Part shown: in pieces, positions 7,924-15,736 of the stretch
How positions within the stretch are numbered: the first letter of the stretch is position 1
How the letters are laid out: each line of letters starts with the position of its first letter
DNA from: Pseudomonadota bacterium
GTDB taxonomy: Bacteria; Pseudomonadota; Alphaproteobacteria; Sphingomonadales; Sphingomonadaceae
NCBI GenBank assembly: GCA_023418595.1
Contig: JAEZZI010000018.1
Span: 62,001-126,000, forward strand
Reading direction: 5' to 3'
DNA length: 64,000 nucleotides
Made by a program: the position numbers and the translations under genes
The notes under the pieces: model-generated
Seen by the model: the letters and a program-made list of their open reading frames with translations, nothing else
What the model was told of the DNA's origin: nothing
Database searches by the model: none

Positions 7924-9429
7924 TCAACCGACGCCCTGAAGCGCCTTTTGGCGTCGCCGCTGGACCGAGCTGCCGATCCCCATCGCCTCTCGATACTTGG
8001 CCACCGTGCGCCGTGCGATGTCGAATCCCCTGGCGTTGAGCAGTTCGACCAACGTGTCGTCCGACAGGATTTTCTTGGGGTCTTCGCTCTGGATCAGGGT
8101 ACGGATCGCGGCCTTGACCGCTTCGGCAGACACCGCGTCGCCGCCGTCCGCGGACGCGATCGCCGAGGTGAAGAAATATTTGAGTTCGAACAGCCCGCGC
8201 GCGCAGCTTAGATATTTGTTGCTGGTTACGCGACTGACGGTCGATTCGTGCATTTCGATCGCATCCGCCACCCGCGCCAGCGTCAGCGGTTTGAGATGCG
8301 CGACGCCGTGGAGGAAGAACGCTTCCTGCTGCTTCACGATCTCGCTCGCGACCTTGATGATCGTGCGCTGGCGCTGGTCGAGCGCCTTGACCAGCCAGTT
8401 GGCGCTGGCGAGCATGTCGCTGAGCCATGCCTTTGACGACTTGTCCTGCTTGCCGCCCGACAGTTCGACATAATAAGCGCGATTGACCAGGACGCGCGGC
8501 AAGGTCGCGGCGTTGATTTCGATGCCCCACCCTGCCCCGCGGCGCGCGACGAACAGATCGGGGACCACCGCCTGGCTGGGTTCGCCGCCAAAACGACAGC
8601 CCGGCTTTGGGTCGTAATTGCGCAACTCGCGGATCATGTCGGCCAGGTCTTCGTCATCGACGCGGCAAATCTTGCGCAGGCGCGCCATATCGCCGCGCGC
8701 GACGAGATCGAGATTGTCGATCAGCGCCGCCATGCAGGGGTCGTAGCGATCGGCCTCCCTGGCCTGAAGCGCAAGGCATTCGGACAGGCTGCGCGCGCCG
8801 ACGCCGGTGGGATCGAAGCCGTGGATGACGGCGAGCACCTGCTCCACCTCGGCCAGCGCGACGCCAAGACGTTGCGAGACGTCGAGCAGGTCGGCGCGCA
8901 GGTAACCAATCTCGTCGATCTGGTCGATCAGATGCTGGGCAATGAACAGCGCGCGGCCAGACAGGACCTCGCCCGCCTGATGGTTCAGATGTTCGGCCAG
9001 GCTGATGTCGGGCGCGGCGAAGCTATCGAAATCCGGCCCGTCCTCCGACCCCGCGCCCGACACGCCGGAGACGCCGAGCGATCCGTCGAGGCTGCCGACC
9101 GAATCGGATGCGCTGTCGTGGTGAAAGGTTTCGGTCGAAAAATCCGCGTCGATCGAGGTTTCGCCGGTCGCGTCCCCGCGTTCGATCAGGTCGGCGCTGT
9201 CGGTCGGCTCGGGGGGCGTTTCAGCATCGCCCTCCGCTTCGGTCTCACGGGCAGGTTCGCCATCGTCGCGCTCGTCCGATTCGAGCAGCGGGTTGCGCTC
9301 GATTTCCTCGGCGATAAAGCCTTCGACTTCGAGGTTCGACAGCGCGAGCAGGCGGATCGCCTGCTGCAACTGCGGCGTCATCACCAGCGATTGCGATTGG
9401 CGCAGGTCGAGGCGCGGGGCGAGGCTCAT
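7924..9429 (-). CDS. rpoN: RNA polymerase sigma-54 factor
   Basis: A 501-residue sigma-54. The N-terminal activator-contact region LRQSQSLVMTPQLQQAIRLL is followed by an acidic region (to about residue 150), a core-binding domain and a helix-turn-helix. The C-terminal RpoN box ARRTVAKYRE is at about residues 472-481 and contacts the -24 promoter element. It directs core polymerase to -24/-12 promoters that need an AAA+ activator. It is the last gene of the rnd-lptC-lptA-lptB row, separated from lptB by a 126-base spacer carrying a REP-like repeat, the usual lptB-rpoN order of proteobacteria. Confidence 0.97.
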   Translation of the reverse strand: MSLAPRLDLRQSQSLVMTPQLQQAIRLLALSNLEVEGFIAEEIERNPLLESDERDDGEPARETEAEGDAETPPEPTDSADLIERGDATGETSIDADFSTETFHHDSASDSVGSLDGSLGVSGVSGAGSEDGPDFDSFAAPDISLAEHLNHQAGEVLSGRALFIAQHLIDQIDEIGYLRADLLDVSQRLGVALAEVEQVLAVIHGFDPTGVGARSLSECLALQAREADRYDPCMAALIDNLDLVARGDMARLRKICRVDDEDLADMIRELRNYDPKPGCRFGGEPSQAVVPDLFVARRGAGWGIEINAATLPRVLVNRAYYVELSGGKQDKSSKAWLSDMLASANWLVKALDQRQRTIIKVASEIVKQQEAFFLHGVAHLKPLTLARVADAIEMHESTVSRVTSNKYLSCARGLFELKYFFTSAIASADGGDAVSAEAVKAAIRTLIQSEDPKKILSDDTLVELLNARGFDIARRTVAKYREAMGIGSSVQRRRQKALQGVG

Positions 9430-9440
9430 TGCCCGAAATC

Positions 9441-9522
9441 CGTCATTCCAGCGAAAGCTGGAACATCCTGCGGCGCCTGCATCGCTCCAACGGCATGATA
9501 ACTCGGCGTTCGCTGGGATGAC
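9441..9522. repeat. Extragenic palindrome between lptB and rpoN
   Basis: A CGTCATTCCAGCGAAAGCTGG arm and a distal TTCGCTGGGATGAC arm face each other in the lptB-rpoN spacer. It belongs to the same family as the elements at 43325 and 56801. It would form a hairpin in the mRNA just ahead of rpoN. Confidence 0.65.
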
Positions 9523-9555
9523 ATTCGGGTAGAGGCAGATGCGGACCGCATAAGG

Positions 9556-10332
9556 CTAAAGGGTGAAACCCTCGCCGAGATACAGCCGCCGGACGTTCGC
9601 ATCCGCCACCAGCTCCTCGGGCGACCCCGCGAACAGCACGCGCCCGTCATAAATGATGTAGGCGCGGTCGACGATCTCCAGCGTTTCGCGGACATTGTGG
9701 TCGGTGATGAGCACGCCGATGTCGCGGCGTTTCAGATCCTTCACCAGATCGCGAATGTCCGAGATCGAGATCGGGTCGATGCCCGCGAACGGCTCGTCGA
9801 GCAGCATGATCGTCGGGTCGGCGGCCAACGCGCGCGCGATTTCCGCGCGGCGGCGTTCGCCCCCCGACAGCGCCATTGCGGGCGAAGCGCGCAGCCGGGT
9901 CAGCCCGAACTCGTCGAGCAGCTGGTCGAGCCGCGCCATCCGTGCGGCCTTGTCCGGCTCGGCCAGTTCCAACACGGCGAGAATGTTCTTTTCCACCGTC
10001 ATCCCGCGAAAGATCGAGGTTTCCTGCGGCAGATAACCCAGCCCCAGCACCGCGCGGCGATACATGGGCAGCCCGGTGATGTCGGCGCCGTCGAGCATGA
10101 TGCGGCCCGCATCGGGCTTCACCAGCCCCATCACCGAATAGAAGCTGGTGGTCTTGCCGGCGCCGTTGGGGCCCAAAAGACCGACCACCTCACCGCGCCC
10201 GACCGACATCGACACGTCGCTCAGCACGACTTTCTTGTCATAGGATTTGGCGATCGAAACGACGGCAAGCCCATCGGACGACGGGGTCTCGTGCACCGCC
10301 TCCATCGTGTCGAGCGTCGTGACCTGATCCAT
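9556..10332 (-). CDS. lptB: LPS export ABC transporter ATP-binding protein LptB
   Basis: A 258-residue ABC ATPase. Walker A is GPNGAGKTT at about residues 54-62, the signature is LSGGERRRAEIARAL, and Walker B is IMLLDEPFAGIDP. With LptF and LptG it powers extraction of lipopolysaccharide from the inner membrane and its passage along the LptC-LptA bridge. Lying directly after lptC and lptA, it is LptB rather than a generic transporter subunit. The N-terminus is about 20 residues longer than in E. coli, and a shorter start could be used. Confidence 0.96.
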   Translation of the reverse strand: MDQVTTLDTMEAVHETPSSDGLAVVSIAKSYDKKVVLSDVSMSVGRGEVVGLLGPNGAGKTTSFYSVMGLVKPDAGRIMLDGADITGLPMYRRAVLGLGYLPQETSIFRGMTVEKNILAVLELAEPDKAARMARLDQLLDEFGLTRLRASPAMALSGGERRRAEIARALAADPTIMLLDEPFAGIDPISISDIRDLVKDLKRRDIGVLITDHNVRETLEIVDRAYIIYDGRVLFAGSPEELVADANVRRLYLGEGFTL

Positions 10333-10460
10333 GAAATCCCCTGTTGCGCCTCCTGGCGCGTCGACTGGCAGATTTATTGCATGTGGGCCGCTTTGGCTAG
10401 AGTGCCGTCACGACGAGCGGCGAGAAAGCGTGCAAGGGGCGATCCGTGGGGCCGACGCGA

Positions 10461-11024
10461 TCACTCGCCGCGATCGGGGACCGAAAAGCGTCCGGTGACG
10501 CGCCCGCCGCCCTGCGTCAGGCTGCCGTCGGGCGCAGTCGTGCTGCCGCCGGTCGCCGATCCGTCGATCACCGCGCGCCCGCTGTCGAGGTTGATCGACA
10601 GACGTCCGCCGCGAATGACGTTCGGTCCTTCGTTGAGCGTCACGCCACCGACCATCGTGATGACCCGGCGGTTGAGGTCGTAGACCGCATATTGGCCGCT
10701 CGCGCGCTGATTGGGGCGCACGACAGTCACGCCGCCTGCCGCGTCGAGCCGCGAGACCTGCGGATTCCCGTCGAGCACCGCGCCGGTATAGGCGACGGTC
10801 ACGCGGTTGGCGTCGAGCGTCATGTTCGACTGGGTGATCTTGACCCCGCCCGACAGGATGGCGCGATTGGCGCGGTCCTGAAGCTCGATATTCTGCGCGG
10901 CGAAATCAATGGGCGCATTCGAATTGTGCCGCTGCTGCGCGGTCGCGCCACCGCCGATGGCGATCGCCGCCGTCGTCGCCAGCGCGGAGAGAAGGATGAT
11001 CTGGGCAGTGCGGGGACGCTTCAT
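10461..11024 (-). CDS. lptA: LPS transport periplasmic protein LptA
   Basis: A 187-residue protein with a signal peptide ending near GGGATAQQ and an OstA/LptA beta-jellyroll pattern: PIDFAAQNIELQDRANRAIL, then VKITQSNMTLDANRVTVAY, and MVGGVTLNEGPNVIRGGRL. It bridges the periplasm between LptC and LptD. It starts 9 bases after lptC. A 128-base gap precedes lptB, within which a separate promoter could lie. Confidence 0.94.
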   Translation of the reverse strand: MKRPRTAQIILLSALATTAAIAIGGGATAQQRHNSNAPIDFAAQNIELQDRANRAILSGGVKITQSNMTLDANRVTVAYTGAVLDGNPQVSRLDAAGGVTVVRPNQRASGQYAVYDLNRRVITMVGGVTLNEGPNVIRGGRLSINLDSGRAVIDGSATGGSTTAPDGSLTQGGGRVTGRFSVPDRGE

Positions 11025-11033
11025 GATGCGACC

Positions 11034-11672
11034 TTAATTCGTGCGTCCGGGGTAAATCCGCAAGCGGGCATTTCCCTCAAGCCGCACGTTTCTTTCCTCC
11101 AGATCGGCACGCATCCGGTCGCCGGAGAAATTGCCCATCGGCGTCGACCCCGTGACCGGCCCTGCGCTCCGCATCTGGCGGGTCTTGAGATCGACCGTCA
11201 CGTCGCGCGTATCCATGCGATAACCGTCGGCGGCGTTGAACTCGATCGGCCCGTCGACCATCACGCGTTCCTGCTCGATGTCGTAGCGACCGCGATCGGC
11301 CTTCATCCGCGCCGGGCCGTCCTGCAACTGGATGCCCGCGGCGAGATCGTCGAGCCGCACGATCGGCTCGGCCGAGCTTTGCTGGACGGCGGAACCTGCG
11401 GTCAGCGCGAACGGCTGGCCGTTGGCGTCCGCGCCGCGATAGGAAGCCGATGTCGTCCGCATCCGCTCCTTCGCCACCTCGACCTTGTTCTTGTCGAGCA
11501 GAAACGAAACGTCGCCGCCCATGAACAACGGCGCCATCACCAGAAACGCCGCCAGCACGCCGATGCCCATCGGCAGGATCACCTGCGCGATCTGCACCAC
11601 GCGATCGTGCACGCTGCCGGGGCGAGCCCAGCGGCGGCGTTCGGATCGGACCTGGCGAGCGATCTCGGACAT
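11034..11672 (-). CDS. lptC: LPS export inner-membrane protein LptC
   Basis: About 212 residues. A cytoplasmic N-terminus (MSEIARQVRSERRR) and one membrane span (about residues 28-50, ILPMGIGVLAAFLVMAPLF) lead into a periplasmic LptC/OstA-like domain ending in GNFSGDRMRADLEERNV and LRIYPG. It receives LPS from LptBFG and hands it to LptA. It lies 11 bases after the RNase D gene. A longer frame extends upstream into that gene but has no family similarity, so the MSEIARQ start is used. Confidence 0.93.
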   Translation of the reverse strand: MSEIARQVRSERRRWARPGSVHDRVVQIAQVILPMGIGVLAAFLVMAPLFMGGDVSFLLDKNKVEVAKERMRTTSASYRGADANGQPFALTAGSAVQQSSAEPIVRLDDLAAGIQLQDGPARMKADRGRYDIEQERVMVDGPIEFNAADGYRMDTRDVTVDLKTRQMRSAGPVTGSTPMGNFSGDRMRADLEERNVRLEGNARLRIYPGRTN

Positions 11673-11683
11673 GAATTCCTGAA

Positions 11684-12301
11684 CTATGCGTGGGCGAAGA
11701 TATCGGTTTCGGGCCAGCCTTCGAGATCGAGCACGGCGCGCGCGGGAAGGAAATCGAAACAGGCCTGGGCCAGTTCCATCCGCCCTTCGCGCACCAGCCG
11801 CTTGTCCAGCTCTTCCTTCATCCGGTGAAGGTAGCGCACATCGGACGCGGCATATTCGCGCTGGGCGTCGTTGATCTCCTCGGCGCCCCAGTCGGACGAT
11901 TGCTGGACCTTGGACAGTTCGGCGCCGACCAGTTCGCGCACCAGCTCCTTCAGCCCGTGGCGATCGGTATAGGTCCGCACCAGCCGCGACGCGATCTTGG
12001 TGCAATAGACGGGCGACGCATCGACGCCGAGATAATATTGGATCGCGGCCAGGTCGAACCGCGCGAAATGATAGAGTTTCAGCCGCGCCGGATCGTCGAG
12101 GATCGCCTTCAGATTGGGCGCGTCATAGTCGGACGTGGGCGAAAAGCGCACCAGATGCTCGTCGCCATTGCCGTCCGAAATCTGGACCAGGCACAGCCGG
12201 TCGCGCGGGGTGTTCAGGCCCATCGTCTCGGTATCGACGGCAACGGGGCCGTCGGCGAGCACGCCTTCGGGCAGGTCTTCTTCGTGGAAATAAACAGCCA
12301 T
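11684..12301 (-). CDS. Ribonuclease D-like 3'-5' exonuclease (short form)
   Basis: The DEDD exonuclease core is present: DTETMGL (Asp-x-Glu), YHFARFDLAAIQ and REYAASDVRYL (Tyr-x3-Asp). At about 205 residues it lacks the HRDC domain of classical RNase D, as is normal for the alphaproteobacterial short form. It would trim RNA 3' ends. Its ATG at 12301 lies inside the arm of a perfect 12-base-pair hairpin (12299-12328). An alternative in-frame ATG at 12349 would place the hairpin inside the coding sequence. It leads the row into lptC, lptA and lptB. Confidence 0.88.
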   Translation of the reverse strand: MAVYFHEEDLPEGVLADGPVAVDTETMGLNTPRDRLCLVQISDGNGDEHLVRFSPTSDYDAPNLKAILDDPARLKLYHFARFDLAAIQYYLGVDASPVYCTKIASRLVRTYTDRHGLKELVRELVGAELSKVQQSSDWGAEEINDAQREYAASDVRYLHRMKEELDKRLVREGRMELAQACFDFLPARAVLDLEGWPETDIFAHA

Positions 12302-12328
12302 CCCGAAGCGCCTAGACGCTTCGGGATG
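12299..12328. repeat. Perfect hairpin overlapping the RNase D start codon
   Basis: CATCCCGAAGCG, a 6-base loop and CGCTTCGGGATG form a perfect 12-base-pair stem. One arm contains the predicted start codon of the RNase D gene. It could hide the translation start or simply be a dispersed palindrome that landed at the gene boundary. Confidence 0.7.
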
Positions 12329-12351
12329 AACGCTCAATGGCTTCGCCACTC

Positions 12352-13185
12352 TTAAAGCGTGGAAGGCGGAACGGTATCGGGCGAATCGATGACGTTGCCG
12401 CTGGCTGCGGCCTTTTTCGCCTTTGCCCGGCGCGAGAAGATGTTGAGCGTCTCAACGCCGGCCGAGAACGCCATTGCCGCATAGATATAGCCCTTGGGCA
12501 CATGCGCGCCGAAGCCCTCGGCGATCAGCACCATGCCGATCATCAGAAGGAAGCCCAGCGCCAGCATGACGACGGTCGGGTTCTTGTGAATGAAATTCGC
12601 GAGCGGATCGGCGGCAAGCAGCATGACGATGACGGTAACGATTACCGCAGTAACCATGATCGGGATATGCTCGGTCATCCCCACCGCCGTCAGGATCGAA
12701 TCGATCGAGAACACCATGTCGAGCAGGATGATCTGGACGATCACTGCCCCGAATGTCGTACCGGCGCTTGTCTTCTTGTCGAGAATGTCGCCGGTCGGCT
12801 GGACGTCCATCGTGTGGTGAATTTCCTTGGTCGCCTTCCAGACGAGAAACAGTCCGCCGACGATCAGGATGATGTCGCGCCAGGAAAATTCGGTGTCGAA
12901 CGCAGGCACGCCTTCCTCGGTCAGCGGACCGGTGATGCCCAGGTCGATAACGGGGGTGGTAAGCGACACGATGATCGCGATCATCGAGAGCAACCCCAGA
13001 CGCATGACCAGCGCGAGACCGATGCCGACGCGGCGCGCAGTCTGGCGCTGGTGCTCGGGCAGCTTGTTCGACAGGATCGAGATGAAGATCAGGTTGTCGA
13101 TCCCGAGAACAACCTCCATGACGATCAAGGTGATCAGCGCGGCCCAGGCTGCAGGGCTCTGCAGCAGCGTCATGATATAGTCCAT
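12352..13185 (-). CDS. TerC family membrane protein
   Basis: A 277-residue protein with about seven or eight membrane spans and the two conserved acidic motifs of TerC/Alx proteins, MEVVLGIDNLIFISIL near the start and DMVFSIDSILTAVGMT in the middle. Members are linked to tellurite resistance, manganese export and pH-responsive metal balance. The start MDYIMTLLQ at 13185 is preferred, since the longer frame upstream is basic and non-membrane. It is divergent from the cold-shock gene. Confidence 0.9.
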   Translation of the reverse strand: MDYIMTLLQSPAAWAALITLIVMEVVLGIDNLIFISILSNKLPEHQRQTARRVGIGLALVMRLGLLSMIAIIVSLTTPVIDLGITGPLTEEGVPAFDTEFSWRDIILIVGGLFLVWKATKEIHHTMDVQPTGDILDKKTSAGTTFGAVIVQIILLDMVFSIDSILTAVGMTEHIPIMVTAVIVTVIVMLLAADPLANFIHKNPTVVMLALGFLLMIGMVLIAEGFGAHVPKGYIYAAMAFSAGVETLNIFSRRAKAKKAAASGNVIDSPDTVPPSTL

Positions 13186-13397
13186 AGGGCGACAGGCTGT
13201 GCCGTTTGCGCCACGAATGCGCAAGATACGACGTGCGACCTTGCGACGAATCGACAAAATCATTCGCGAAGGGCGATTTTTTCGGGTAAGACGAATCGGT
13301 GGCGCGCTGCGTTTGCGCGTCCGAAGACTTGCGTTTGTCGTCCGACGCCGGGCTTTATGATTTGAGATTTGGGCGAAGCGGGAAGACGAACAGGGCA

Positions 13398-14204
13398 ATG
13401 AGTTTTGATCGAGGGCGCCGCGGCGAACGTGGCGGGCGCGGCAGGGACAAGCGCGACGGTTTCGGCGGCGACGATAATTTCGGTGGTGGTGGCTTTGGCG
13501 ACCGCGGCGGTTTCGGCGGCGGTGATCGCTTCGGCGGCGGCGGTTTCGGCGGCGGCGACCGCTTCGGTGGCGGCGGCTTCGGCGGCGGTGACCGATTCGG
13601 TGGCGGCGGCTTCCGTGGCGGCGGCGGTGGGTTCGGCGGCGGCGGCGGCGGTGGTCGCGGCATGCCCCCCCAGGTCGTCGGCGAAGCGACCGGCGTCGTA
13701 AAATTCTTCAACGCGCAAAAGGGCTTCGGCTTCATCGTGCGCGATGACGGCGGCGAGGACGTGTTCGTCCACATCTCTGCCGTGGAACAGGCCGGCCTGA
13801 CCGGTCTCGCCGAAGGTCAGCCGATGGGCTTCACTCTCGTCGATCGCGGCGGTCGCATCTCGGCCACCGATCTCAAGATCGACGGAGAACCGATGCCCGT
13901 GCAGGAACGCGCGCCCCGCGAACCGCGCGAAGGCGGCTTTGGTGGCGACCGTGGTGGTTTCGGTGGCGGACCCCAGCGTCAGCTGACGGGTGAGAAGGCG
14001 ACCGGCACGGTCAAGTTCTTCAACGCGATGAAGGGCTTCGGCTTCATTCAGCGCGACGACGGACAGCCCGATGCGTTCGTGCACATCTCTGCCGTCGAAC
14101 GCGCCGGCATGCCGACGCTCAACGAAGGCGACCGCCTCGGTTTCGAAATCGAAGTCGATCGCCGCGGCAAGCACGCCGCCGTGAACCTGACGCCGCAGCA
14201 GTAA
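13398..14204 (+). CDS. Glycine-rich protein with two cold-shock domains
   Basis: The 268-residue product has an N-terminal low-complexity region (residues 1-90) made of Arg/Gly and an 11-residue repeat GGDRFGGGGFG given about three times. A cold-shock domain follows at residues 97-162 and a second at 201-265, joined by another Gly/Arg linker. Both domains keep RNP1 (KGFGFI) and RNP2 (VFVHIS or AFVHIS), so both should bind single-stranded RNA or DNA. Typical bacterial CspA has one domain of about 70 residues. The Gly/Arg/Phe tail recalls RGG regions of RNA-binding proteins that condense. A strong terminator follows at 14232. Confidence 0.92.
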   Translation: MSFDRGRRGERGGRGRDKRDGFGGDDNFGGGGFGDRGGFGGGDRFGGGGFGGGDRFGGGGFGGGDRFGGGGFRGGGGGFGGGGGGGRGMPPQVVGEATGVVKFFNAQKGFGFIVRDDGGEDVFVHISAVEQAGLTGLAEGQPMGFTLVDRGGRISATDLKIDGEPMPVQERAPREPREGGFGGDRGGFGGGPQRQLTGEKATGTVKFFNAMKGFGFIQRDDGQPDAFVHISAVERAGMPTLNEGDRLGFEIEVDRRGKHAAVNLTPQQ

Positions 14205-14231
14205 GCGCCGCGCCAGCACGGCCAAGACATC

Positions 14232-14268
14232 AGGCCCGGTCGTCCAGCGCGACGGCCGGGCCTTTTGT
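14232..14268 (+). terminator. Rho-independent terminator after cold-shock gene
   Basis: AGGCCCGG pairs with CCGGGCCT, extended by TCGTC/GACGG around a 6-base loop, and is followed by TTTTGTTT. Position and form are those of an intrinsic terminator. Confidence 0.85.
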
Positions 14269-14351
14269 TTGGCGGTCAGGATGCGCCGATGCGCCATGCC
14301 GGCGCGTGCTTCGACAATGGACGGGCGAGTTTGAAACGGCCTCCGCCAGCT

Positions 14352-14430
14352 CGTCATTGCGAGCGCAGCGAAGCAATCCAGCAGCGACCCGCGTTAGGCG
14401 CTGGATTGTTTCGCCGCGCTTGCAATGACG
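14352..14430. repeat. Extragenic palindrome (CGTCATTGCGAGCGCAGCG family)
   Basis: The left arm CGTCATTGCGAGCGCAGCGA and the right arm, ending CGCTTGCAATGACG, are imperfect inverted copies; CAATCCAG/CTGGATTG extends the pairing. A 12-base fragment of the same family recurs at 18529-18540. Confidence 0.65.
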
Positions 14431-14569
14431 GCTGATGGGGTGCCCCCTTTATCTCGGCCCGCAGCCCCATTCCAGCCCGGCCATCTCCCGTTCACTTGAT
14501 CTGAAGCAACTTCGCACGCGGTTCGTGGTTACGCTTCCGTAACCGCCATGAAGCGCGAATGAGGAGGCG

Positions 14570-15736
14570 ATGCTCAGGCTGCTGGTCGCACCATCGGGCT
14601 ATAAGGAGAGCCTGGACGCCGAGAGCGTCGCCTCGGCGATCGCCCACGGTGCGCGTGCGGCATCCGACCGCGTGCAGGTCACCGAACTGCCGCTGGCCGA
14701 TGGCGGCGAGGGTACCGCGCGGACGATGGCGCGGATCACCGGCGGACAAATGATCGATGCGCGCGTTACCGGGCCGGTCGGCGGCACGATCGCGTCGCAT
14801 TTCGCGATGCTCGGCAACAGCGACCGCCCGACCGCGGTGGTCGAACTCGCCGCCGCTGCTGGACTGCGCCATGTCCCGGGCGACCGGCGCGATCCGATGC
14901 GGACGACGACACGCGGGGTCGGCGAACTGATCGCCGCCGCGCTCGACCAGGGCGCCGAACGCATCGTCATCGGCTGCGGCGATTCGGGCGTCAACGACGG
15001 TGGCATGGGGCTGGCGCGGGCACTGGGCGCGCGCTTCCTGGATGCAGGCGGCGGCGATCTGGCCGAAGGCGGCATCGGCCTCGCCGACCTTGACCGCATC
15101 GACCTGTCCGGGCTCGATCCGCGCATCGCCGCGACCGAGATCGAGGTCGCGTGCAACATCGCCAATGTCCTGACCGGCCCCGATGGCGTCGCGCGGCTGT
15201 TCGGGCCGCAAAAGGGCGCTTCGCCCGATGATGTCGAGACGCTGGCGGCAGCGCTCGATCGCTATGCCGACATCCTCGAGCGCGATTGCGGCAAGGATGT
15301 GCGCGTCATCCCGGGCGGCGGTGCTTCGGGCGGAGCCGGTGCGGGGTTGCACGCGCTGCTCGGCGCGCGGCTGGTGTCGCGATTCGACGCGCTGTTCCCC
15401 TATTTCGACGTCGATGCCGCGATCGCCAAATGCGATCTGGTCATCACCGCCGAAGGAGGCGTCGATTTCAAGACCGCGCGGGGCAAGATCCCGGCCGAAA
15501 TCGGGATGCGCGGGCGCGCGGCGGGCAAGCCGGTGATCGTGCTGGCGGGCACCGTCGGGGAACGCGCCGAAGTCGTGCTGAACCACGGCGTCTGCGCCTA
15601 TTTCTCGACCGTCGAAAAGCCCCAGACGCTGGCCGAGGCGATCGAGCATACCCGCGAACAGGTGACGCTGATGGCCGAGCATGTCGTCCGCACCTTCGTC
15701 GCGGGGATGGCGCTGGGCGAGGAACGGCGTGGCTGA
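14570..15736 (+). CDS. Glycerate kinase (GlxK/GarK family)
   Basis: The 388-residue protein has the glycerate kinase layout: it opens LLVAPSGYKESLDAESVA, has ELPLADGGEGT, the GCGDSGVNDGGMG loop, and IPGGGASGGAGAGLHALLGA. It phosphorylates D-glycerate with ATP to 2-phosphoglycerate (family knowledge), feeding lower glycolysis. It heads a three-gene operon: its stop overlaps the GTG start of an SLC13 permease by eight bases, and a sensor-like gene follows. This suggests import, use and sensing of glycerate or a related small acid. Confidence 0.92.
   Translation: MLRLLVAPSGYKESLDAESVASAIAHGARAASDRVQVTELPLADGGEGTARTMARITGGQMIDARVTGPVGGTIASHFAMLGNSDRPTAVVELAAAAGLRHVPGDRRDPMRTTTRGVGELIAAALDQGAERIVIGCGDSGVNDGGMGLARALGARFLDAGGGDLAEGGIGLADLDRIDLSGLDPRIAATEIEVACNIANVLTGPDGVARLFGPQKGASPDDVETLAAALDRYADILERDCGKDVRVIPGGGASGGAGAGLHALLGARLVSRFDALFPYFDVDAAIAKCDLVITAEGGVDFKTARGKIPAEIGMRGRAAGKPVIVLAGTVGERAEVVLNHGVCAYFSTVEKPQTLAEAIEHTREQVTLMAEHVVRTFVAGMALGEERRG

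Larger units (their letters stand above)
14205..14569. other. Intergenic stretch of 365 bases
   Basis: It holds the terminator of the cold-shock gene (14232-14268) and a REP-type palindrome (14352-14430). The last 130 bases lead into the glycerate kinase gene. I see no further ORF with coding character; no promoter could be fixed by eye. Confidence 0.6.

Noticed and set aside
13510..13650. Glycine-codon repeat array that could be read as a tandem DNA repeat or CRISPR-like array
   Set aside because: The repeats are in frame, encode GGDRFGGGGFG and vary at third positions. They are part of the coding sequence.
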